Below are positions 57,348 through 64,000 of a stretch of 64,000 nt of DNA, one piece after another. Made by a program: the position numbers and the translations under genes. The notes beneath the pieces are model-generated. The model was given only the letters and a program-made list of their open reading frames with translations. It was not told the DNA's origin and ran no database searches. Location of the stretch: assembly GCF_021389955.1 (NCBI RefSeq), contig NZ_CP089980.1, forward strand, positions 4,149,001 through 4,213,000, written 5' to 3'. This stretch comes from Fulvivirga maritima (GTDB lineage Bacteria; Bacteroidota; Bacteroidia; Cytophagales; Cyclobacteriaceae). How positions within the stretch are numbered: the first letter of the stretch is position 1; every line of letters begins with the position of its first letter.

Positions 57348-59498
57348 ATGAAACGCTCAAACATACTACTACTTATAATTTTAATTTATGTAACCACAGC
57401 CTGTGGTCATAAAGAAACGGAGGATACTGCTGTTAAAGATCGGAAAGCGGGGCTTGTAGAAGCAGACGTAGCTGTTTTTTATCCTGATGAGTTCGATTCC
57501 GTTCAAACGCTACCTTCTCTGGCTATTATTAAAGATTTAGAATATACTAATGATCTGCCTGATGATTGGAATATAAAACCTGAATTTAGCGCTAATGATA
57601 GTGCCAGTGTTGTGAAAATAGCCTTTCTGGAGGGAACGGATTTATATGGGAATGGTGAAGTAACCGGCCCTTTGAGAAGAAATGGCACTAAAATAAAACT
57701 ATGGAATACTGATAATTTTGGCTATGGCAAGTTTGATGGTAAGCAGCTTTATCAGGCACATCCCTGGGTGATGGGTGTACGACCAGACGGAAGCAGCTTC
57801 GGAATTATAGCGGACAACACTTATCGTCAGACTTTTGAACTGAATAACCCCATAACCATTACCTCTAACGGCCCATCTTTTAGAGTGATAGTGATTGAAA
57901 AGGACAGTCCGGAGGAAGTTTTGAAGAGTCTGGCTGACCTTACCGGAAAAATGAACTTGCCTCCTTTGTGGGCTTTGGGTTATCAGCAGAGTCGTTATTC
58001 TTATTATCCTGATTCGCAGGTGAGGGAGATAGCCAAAACCTTTAGAGAAAAGCAGATTCCTTGTGATGTCATCTGGATGGACATTAACTATATGGATGGT
58101 TTCCGAATTTTTACCTTTGACGAAAAGGGCTTTCCTGACCCTAAAAAGCTTAATGATGACCTGCACAGCATGGATATAAAGGCGGTTTATATGATAGATC
58201 CGGGAGTTAAAAAGGATTCCGCTTATTCTATTTATCAGCAGGGTAGTGAGGGCAACCACTGGGTGCAAGATGCTGATGGAAATGAGTTTAATGGAGAAGT
58301 ATGGCCTGGCCAGTGTGCCTTCCCCGATTTTACCCGACCAGAAACGCGAGAGTGGTGGTCTGGCCTATATCAGGATTTTATGCAGTTAGGTATAGATGGT
58401 ATTTGGAATGATATGAATGAGCCAGCTGTATTCGATGGCCCGGAAGGAAGCATGCCTTTTGATAATATTCACCGTGGTGGTGGCTACTTGCCGGCTGGTG
58501 AGCATATCCGCTATCATAATGTGTATGGCTTGCTTATGGTTAAGGCTAGTAGAGAGGGAATGATGAAAGCGAAGCCTGAAGAGAGGCCTTTTATATTATC
58601 AAGAGCGAATTATTTAGGAGGGCAAAGATATGCTGCTACTTGGTCTGGAGATAACGTTTCTACTGATGCTCACATGAAAATGTCTATTCCTATGACTATC
58701 ACCTTGGGGCTTTCAGGTCAGCCATTTAATGGACCAGATATCGGTGGTTTTACGGGTGATACTAATGAAGAACTTCTGGCTCAGTGGATGTCACTGGCTC
58801 CATATTATCCTTTTTGCAGAAATCACTCTGCTATAGATGTGATAAGGCAGGAACCCTGGTCTTTTGGCAAAAAGACAGAAGATGTTTCGCGCACAGCAGT
58901 GAACAGAAGGTATAAGATGATGCCTTATTTATATACCCTTTTTCATGAGGCCTCACTAACTGGTGTGCCTGTGATGAGACCTGTATTTTTTGCTGATATT
59001 AAAGACAAGAAACTTAGAAAGGAAGAGCAGGCATTTCTTCTGGGTGAACAATTACTGGTAGTGCCTCGTTGGGCTACAGAGCCAGCGCTGCCAGCAGGAG
59101 ATTGGAAAGATATTCCTTTTGAGAAAAAGGATGATGGCTATCAGGCTACAGTAAAGTTAAAAGATGGCGGTATAGTGCCTATGACTAAGCTTATTCAAAG
59201 CACGGAAGAATATTCAGCGGATTCTTTAACATTATATGTAAATATAAACGAACAGGGAAAAGCGGAAGGAGAACTATATAATGATGCTGGACAAGGTTAC
59301 GAATATGAGTCCGGAGGATATGAATGGTTACATTTTCTTATTAATTCTGAAAATGAAAGTAGCTTTGCTCTGGAAGTAAACAAAAAGGAAGGCAATTGGG
59401 ATAAGAATCATACTTATAGGCTGGCCTTAGTTACAGATGGTGGTATCAAATACACAGAATGGAAAACTGAGGATCTTACATTTTCTTTGAAGAATTAA
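57348..59498 (+). CDS. GH31 alpha-glucosidase-type lipoprotein
   Basis: 716 residues. Lipoprotein leader MKRSNILLLIILIYVTTACG (Cys19). The catalytic barrel has WMDINYMDGFRIFTFD, then the nucleophile in GIWNDMNEPAVFDG (~354), and the acid/base Asp in ATWSGDNVSTDAHM (~435), followed by GLSGQPFNGPDIGGF. A C-terminal beta domain closes it. It cleaves alpha-glucosides such as maltose or starch fragments, or alpha-xylosides, at the cell surface or in the periplasm. No SusC/SusD pair or other carbohydrate genes are next to it, so it is not in a polysaccharide-utilisation locus here. Confidence 0.95.
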   Translation: MKRSNILLLIILIYVTTACGHKETEDTAVKDRKAGLVEADVAVFYPDEFDSVQTLPSLAIIKDLEYTNDLPDDWNIKPEFSANDSASVVKIAFLEGTDLYGNGEVTGPLRRNGTKIKLWNTDNFGYGKFDGKQLYQAHPWVMGVRPDGSSFGIIADNTYRQTFELNNPITITSNGPSFRVIVIEKDSPEEVLKSLADLTGKMNLPPLWALGYQQSRYSYYPDSQVREIAKTFREKQIPCDVIWMDINYMDGFRIFTFDEKGFPDPKKLNDDLHSMDIKAVYMIDPGVKKDSAYSIYQQGSEGNHWVQDADGNEFNGEVWPGQCAFPDFTRPETREWWSGLYQDFMQLGIDGIWNDMNEPAVFDGPEGSMPFDNIHRGGGYLPAGEHIRYHNVYGLLMVKASREGMMKAKPEERPFILSRANYLGGQRYAATWSGDNVSTDAHMKMSIPMTITLGLSGQPFNGPDIGGFTGDTNEELLAQWMSLAPYYPFCRNHSAIDVIRQEPWSFGKKTEDVSRTAVNRRYKMMPYLYTLFHEASLTGVPVMRPVFFADIKDKKLRKEEQAFLLGEQLLVVPRWATEPALPAGDWKDIPFEKKDDGYQATVKLKDGGIVPMTKLIQSTEEYSADSLTLYVNINEQGKAEGELYNDAGQGYEYESGGYEWLHFLINSENESSFALEVNKKEGNWDKNHTYRLALVTDGGIKYTEWKTEDLTFSLKN

Positions 59499-59603
59499 GT
59501 TGAATTGAAAACCTTTTTTTAAAAATGGTGTCTTTCTTCGTGAGGATGGATTTCTCGATTATTTGAAATAAGTCGAGCTCATGAAGAAAGAGTTAAAGCA
59601 TAT

Positions 59604-62600
59604 ATGACATTAAGACATAAATATTTTAATCTGCGTTCGTTAAGAAGATCTCGTCGAGGTCTTCTTATCAGCCTTTTAATCTTTGTGTTTGTTATCGTAT
59701 TTGCACTGTTGCTTACCTATGAGAAGCTGATCAACTACTATGCTTATGACCTGTTAGGGAGAAGTATTCAAAAAACGGTAGAGATTAAAACAGATGGCCT
59801 TTACAGTATTTCCTATGATAGTATAGCGGTCGATTTTTTTAAATCAAAGGCTACGCTATATGAATTCGAGGTAAAAATTGATAGCTCCCAAATAGAGGAG
59901 AATGATCAGCGCACACTCTTTGCAGCTAAGGTGCCGCTGATGGAGGCCAATATCATTAACCTCATTGAGATCATTTTTAAAGATGAACTCAAGATAAAAT
60001 CCATGTCATTAGAAGATCCTGAGGTGTGGATAGCTCAGCCCCGCAGGAGTGATAAAAGTCTGGGGTTATCTAAAGAAAGTGGTGACGTTTATAAAACCAT
60101 CACCGAACAAATAAAGGCCTTCAACTTAGGTGAATTTAAGCTTAATCATGCTAAAATAAGCTATAAGCGAGAGCTTCTGTCTCCTCATTATGATTTTGTA
60201 GCCAGCAATATATCTTTTACTATTAAGAACTTTGGTTGGAATAGAAAAAAGGCTGATTCAGACCAGAAATTTTATACTGATCATATTAGCCTCATGCTTA
60301 AGAATCAGTCTTTTAAACTAAGAGACTCTATTCACGAAGTAAATTTTGATTCTGTATTTCTATCTACTAAGGATTCTAAAATGAGCTTGATGAATGTTCA
60401 TTTGTATCCACGTTTCGATAAGCTTAACCAACCGGAATTAATAGGTAAAAATGCCTATTATGTAGAGATTCCTGCCCTAAAGCTCAGAGGGCTCAATTTT
60501 GGAAAGGCCTATGATGATAACATTCTGGATATAGACAGCATAGACTTGGTATCTCCTAAGTTTGCTATGGATAACTTTCATGGCGCCAACCCTGATCAGG
60601 AGTTAAGTCCTTCTACTGAGCAGCTTATTAAGATTATCGCGCAGCTATTCAACGTTATTCAAGTGAGTAATGTAAATATCGATGATGGTAATATCAATAT
60701 ACTTAGAGATAGGGCTACATCTACCTCACGGTTTAAGGCCAGTAATATTTTTGCCAGAGTTAAAAATGTGAAAATAGACACGCTGGCTTATAGCGAAATT
60801 GGTTATGACAGCGCCACTGTGGGCTTAAAAGATTACCTCTACACCATGCCTGATAGTGTGCATGTGCTTAAGTTCGGCAGTTTATTTTTTACCACTACAG
60901 ATAAATCTAATATTAAGGTAGATTCAGTACAAGTGTTTGATCGCCTGTCAGATGCAGAAAAGAGGGATAACGGTGGCGTAATTAATATAGTTGCTCCTCA
61001 CATGGAAGTGACCGGTTTTGAGTTTGAAAATTTCATAGACAACAATGAACTGGTAATGAATAAGGTAGAGGCTATGCGGCCAGATATCACTTATTATATG
61101 AAGAGCGGTGCCGGGAGCGCTAATAAGGAGTTTAACCTTCCGCATCAGGTACGTAACATTTTCAGCCTTCTAAAAGCGGATAGCATTAAAATTAATGATG
61201 GTAACGTAAGATTGGTAAAAAAAGGTGTAGACCAGGTTAATGTGCAGGGATTAAAAACCTCAATAGGGGAGATCTATAATGATAGTAATAAGTCCAATCT
61301 ATATTTGGACAGTGTGCGCATGTCTATCAAAGCCCGTAGAATATTACTGCATCCATCTTCTGATTTTCATGGCGAGCTTAGCTACGTCACACTTATACAA
61401 CAAGAAGAAGCAAAGGCTCATATTAATAGAGTAGAGATTAATCATGATAAAGGAATAACTGCAGATTTTGATCATGTTGAGACCTCAGCCAAAGGATTAG
61501 CGATACTACTCAATAACCCAGAAAAGGCTATGAAAGGTCTTACGGCCAGGCATTTTAAGATGACAGTAGATGCTGATAAGCTTAAGGCAAGTGCCAACAA
61601 GGCCGGTAAACAGCGTGCTTCTACAGTCTTCAGTAACATTAGTCTTGGGGAAGGTGAGGTGACCATTCTTAAAGATGGTAGCGAATGGTTACATACCAAT
61701 GTGCACAAAGCCGGATTTTCGCGTCTGGAGATAGGTAAGAAAACTAAAGTGTATGGCGTGTATGGTAACTTTGGCCGTACTTGGCTAGAAAAAGGAGAAA
61801 ACAAAATTTCTGTAAGTAAGCTCAAAATATCTGGCTACAGAAATGAGTTTGCCGCTAAAGATCTCATTATTAATGGTAAAAACCACCTGTCCATAGATAG
61901 CGTGGCTATGATGGGCGCTGACGTAAGCGGCCTTATAAATGACGGTAATTTATATGCCCGACACCTGGTGATGCGCAAGCCTGAGCTACATTTAAAAAAG
62001 GCGGCAGCTAATACTAGTAAAAAGCAGCAGCTCACTATAGATGATGTAAGAAAGGCGCTTAACGAGACCTTTGCCGATATAAATGTAAGAAAAGTATCTT
62101 GGGATAAAGCCCATATTTATAATGATGATGGCTTTGAAATAAGAAACTTCAATGCTGATCTGAAAAATGTAAAAGTGTCTCAGACGGCGGGAAGAAAAGG
62201 TAAAATTCCTTTTATGCAGAGCATCACTGGTAATATTCAAGAGATTAAATTGCCTCTTAAAGACGCCTCGGTTACGTTAAAAGGTATAGTGGTAGATTCC
62301 AGAGATGACATGATCAGAATCAACGAATTTAGTTATTCTGATTTTGCAGGAATGACTTCTGTAAACTTGCCGCAATTTCAGAGTACCATACCTGATGTAC
62401 ATGCACTTTTAGATGACCAAAGACTGGTTTTTAATAAAATCACCTTGCCGCACCCTAAACTTGCTTTTGAAAAGAAAAGCGAAGGTGGAGATAAGAATAA
62501 GTTCCTATCTAACACGGCTTTAAAAAGCATAAGCATTAAGCATCTTGACCTTCAGCATGGGGATTTACTTTTAAAAAGGGAAAAGAAAGATTTTGAACTA

Positions 62601-63737
62601 GATGACTTTTCTATTGATGTTTTCGGTATTGTGCTTAACGAAAACACAGATCTAAGTAAAGACCTTCTGGTGTTTGATAACATACGGCTGGCTACGCCTA
62701 ATCTTACTTTTTACACTAAAAATAAGTTAAATAAGTTGGTGCTGGGTAATGTGAAGTTCGCTTCTCAGGATTCAAGTCTTACGGTAACAGACATGTCCTT
62801 TTCTCCTGTATATGGCAGAGAAGAGTTTTTTCACCACAAGAAATATGAGAGTGATTATATAAAGGCCGATGCCAAGCTGGTAAAGCTATCTGGTATTAAC
62901 CTGGATAAGTTCTTGAACCATCAAATTATTGATAGCCGATTACTGCTTATTGAAGGGGCTGAAGTGGATGTGTTTAGAGATAAGAATATGCCAGATCCAC
63001 CACGTAAGGAGAAGGTGATGTATCAAATGGCTCTGATGAATTATGACAAACCCTTTAATATAGAGAATATACAACTTAGGAATGTAGATATTGCCTATAA
63101 TGAACATGCTGAAAAGGCGCTGAAGCCAGGAACTATTACTTTTAATGACCTCAATGCGGATTTTAAAAATGTGACTAATCGCAAAGATCTGTTAAGAAGG
63201 AATAAAAACATGGTAGTGAATGTTAATGCCCAAGTGATGGGTAAAGCACCATTAAACCTCACCGTTACTTTTGATATGCTGTCTAATGATGGTGCTTTTT
63301 CACTGGGAGGTAATCTGGGAGCCACATCACTAACAGTCTTCAATGATATTACAAGAAATAATGCTTTTATAGATGTGAAAGACGGCTATGCTAATAGTCT
63401 TATGTTTAGCGTAAAAGGAGATGAGAAGGTGGCTTATGGGAATATGGATTTTCATTATGAAGACCTGAAGGTTACAATACTCAATAAGCATTCGGGAGAT
63501 TCTAAGCTGGTGAAATCTATTGCTTCTTTCTTTGCCAATACCTTCGTGATTAATAAAAATAATCCGCACTTATTTAAGTTCAGGGAGGGAAAGATCTATT
63601 TTGAAAGGAACCCTAATAAATCATTATTTAACTACTGGACTAAGTCCTTCTTAAGTGGGTTGGTAGCCAGCATAGGTGTAAATAATAACCGCAAAGAATT
63701 TGAGAAAGTCACTAACGGAGATCAGTCTGATAAGTGA
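59604..63737 (+). CDS. very long AsmA-like envelope protein
   Basis: 1377 residues. One N-terminal membrane helix (RRGLLISLLIFVFVIVFALLL) after a basic start; the rest is a long periplasmic chain of repeated beta-strands, with the recurrent pattern SxxxxDGxVxxxxD/N seen many times, such as VNIDDGNINILRD and IKINDGNVRLVKK. The C-terminal part (SGDSKLVKSIASFFANTFVI... FNYWTKSFLSGLVASIG) resembles the AsmA/DUF748 closing region. Proteins of this sort form hydrophobic grooves that carry lipid between inner and outer membranes. I infer that role from shape only. It stands alone downstream of GH31. Confidence 0.75.
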   Translation: MTLRHKYFNLRSLRRSRRGLLISLLIFVFVIVFALLLTYEKLINYYAYDLLGRSIQKTVEIKTDGLYSISYDSIAVDFFKSKATLYEFEVKIDSSQIEENDQRTLFAAKVPLMEANIINLIEIIFKDELKIKSMSLEDPEVWIAQPRRSDKSLGLSKESGDVYKTITEQIKAFNLGEFKLNHAKISYKRELLSPHYDFVASNISFTIKNFGWNRKKADSDQKFYTDHISLMLKNQSFKLRDSIHEVNFDSVFLSTKDSKMSLMNVHLYPRFDKLNQPELIGKNAYYVEIPALKLRGLNFGKAYDDNILDIDSIDLVSPKFAMDNFHGANPDQELSPSTEQLIKIIAQLFNVIQVSNVNIDDGNINILRDRATSTSRFKASNIFARVKNVKIDTLAYSEIGYDSATVGLKDYLYTMPDSVHVLKFGSLFFTTTDKSNIKVDSVQVFDRLSDAEKRDNGGVINIVAPHMEVTGFEFENFIDNNELVMNKVEAMRPDITYYMKSGAGSANKEFNLPHQVRNIFSLLKADSIKINDGNVRLVKKGVDQVNVQGLKTSIGEIYNDSNKSNLYLDSVRMSIKARRILLHPSSDFHGELSYVTLIQQEEAKAHINRVEINHDKGITADFDHVETSAKGLAILLNNPEKAMKGLTARHFKMTVDADKLKASANKAGKQRASTVFSNISLGEGEVTILKDGSEWLHTNVHKAGFSRLEIGKKTKVYGVYGNFGRTWLEKGENKISVSKLKISGYRNEFAAKDLIINGKNHLSIDSVAMMGADVSGLINDGNLYARHLVMRKPELHLKKAAANTSKKQQLTIDDVRKALNETFADINVRKVSWDKAHIYNDDGFEIRNFNADLKNVKVSQTAGRKGKIPFMQSITGNIQEIKLPLKDASVTLKGIVVDSRDDMIRINEFSYSDFAGMTSVNLPQFQSTIPDVHALLDDQRLVFNKITLPHPKLAFEKKSEGGDKNKFLSNTALKSISIKHLDLQHGDLLLKREKKDFELDDFSIDVFGIVLNENTDLSKDLLVFDNIRLATPNLTFYTKNKLNKLVLGNVKFASQDSSLTVTDMSFSPVYGREEFFHHKKYESDYIKADAKLVKLSGINLDKFLNHQIIDSRLLLIEGAEVDVFRDKNMPDPPRKEKVMYQMALMNYDKPFNIENIQLRNVDIAYNEHAEKALKPGTITFNDLNADFKNVTNRKDLLRRNKNMVVNVNAQVMGKAPLNLTVTFDMLSNDGAFSLGGNLGATSLTVFNDITRNNAFIDVKDGYANSLMFSVKGDEKVAYGNMDFHYEDLKVTILNKHSGDSKLVKSIASFFANTFVINKNNPHLFKFREGKIYFERNPNKSLFNYWTKSFLSGLVASIGVNNNRKEFEKVTNGDQSDK

Positions 63738-63828
63738 TTTTGGTCATTTGATTTTTCTTGTGAATGAGGCACATTGAAATACCCTTCTTTTAAAATGAGG
63801 AAGGGTAATTACTTAAACCTCATGAAAA

Positions 63829-64000
63829 ATGACCTACAATAGACAAGAAGCTAACAAAGAGCTTGTAATTCGATTTAATAGAGAGTTTCTGGAACAAGGA
63901 GACTTTGCTGTACTTAATCAGTTGATTGATCCTGATTTTATTAATAGAACACCATTTCATGGCACTCGTACTGTAGAGAGCCTGATAATGTTTAACCGGT
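63829..64000 (+). CDS. SnoaL-like/NTF2-fold protein, truncated by the window end
   Basis: From ATG 63829 the frame is open to the window edge (57 codons seen). RFNREFLEQGDFAVLNQLID and PDFINRTPFHGTR are the opening helix-loop and strand of SnoaL-type (ester cyclase-like) NTF2 proteins. The catalytic region is outside the window. An earlier ATG at 63822 stops after six codons. Function unknown. Confidence 0.75.
   Translation, partial: MTYNRQEANKELVIRFNREFLEQGDFAVLNQLIDPDFINRTPFHGTRTVESLIMFNR

Noticed and set aside
57699-58268. Long antisense frame inside the GH31 gene
   Set aside because: The sense strand encodes a complete GH31 enzyme with its catalytic residues; the antisense frame is a shadow.
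63779-63809. TACCCTTC/GAAGGGTA hairpin after the AsmA-like gene as a terminator
   Set aside because: An 8-bp stem but no T-run follows; too weak to list.

Overview
The window comes from a low-GC Bacteroidota chromosome, most likely a marine or soil Cytophagales relative. The evidence is: promoter elements of the TAnnTTTG type, few strong ribosome binding sites, secreted proteins with Bacteroidota-style signal and lipoprotein leaders, a carboxypeptidase-regulatory/SusC-like module, and many hybrid or orphan two-component proteins. It is chromosomal rather than phage: it holds housekeeping genes (pyruvate dehydrogenase E2, hslV, sbcCD, polX, a CAT-anticodon tRNA) and no integrase, transposase or structural phage gene.

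Layout. 0.1-7.2 kb is a loose accessory stretch: a secreted unknown, a frameshifted DUF4303 gene, a Cys-rich unknown, a frameshifted esterase, an HxlR regulator, a MuiA/DUF4139-like surface protein, an LRR-like protein and a stop-interrupted small membrane gene. 7.8-10.9 kb has a small lipoprotein and a divergent TPR histidine kinase / LytTR response regulator pair. 10.9-23.9 kb is a complete type I-D CRISPR-Cas locus: a membrane protein, cas10d (HD-containing), csc2, csc1, cas3 helicase, cas6, cas4, cas1, cas2, a leader, and an array of 40 repeats with 39 spacers. sbcC and sbcD lie convergent to the end of the array. 29-32.7 kb has a tRNA, a HAD phosphatase, a site-2 protease and a YceI protein. 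32.8-39 kb is a signalling cluster: a solute-binding-domain/PAS hybrid kinase, a NarL-type regulator, a degenerate receiver, a tiny lipoprotein, a candidate small RNA and a second PAS kinase. 39-64 kb is mostly core and envelope genes: M16 peptidase, a zincin/propeller/barrel protein, PDH E2, hslV, arsC-like, glycosyltransferase 9, PolX, a cation-chloride-cotransporter-like permease, a coiled-coil kinase, a methyltransferase, a GH31 glucosidase, a giant AsmA-like protein and a truncated SnoaL-like protein.

How the parts may work together. In the CRISPR locus the nuclease (HD) is on Cas10d and the helicase is a separate Cas3, the I-D arrangement. The operon starts with an unrecognised four-TM membrane protein and follows directly on the LytTR regulator. 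Between regulator and operon lie two direct repeats 21 bp apart, the spacing expected of a LytTR site, so this two-component pair may control the defence operon. In the 32.8-37.6 kb cluster, three transcription units (a divergent small RNA candidate, the degenerate receiver gene, and a 40-residue lipoprotein) each carry the same 9-mer AATTACGCA exactly 32 bases upstream of a TAnnTTTG-like -7 element. I infer that this is a local regulon of the adjacent kinase/NarL-type regulator; two of the units also share a 3' untranslated motif before their terminators. I regard this as the most novel signal in the window.

Four genes (DUF4303, esterase, cas6, glycosyltransferase 9) look broken or mis-ended by one extra base in a homopolymer of 4-7 T (or A). 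That pattern fits sequencing or assembly indels at least as well as real mutation and should be kept in mind when reading those entries.
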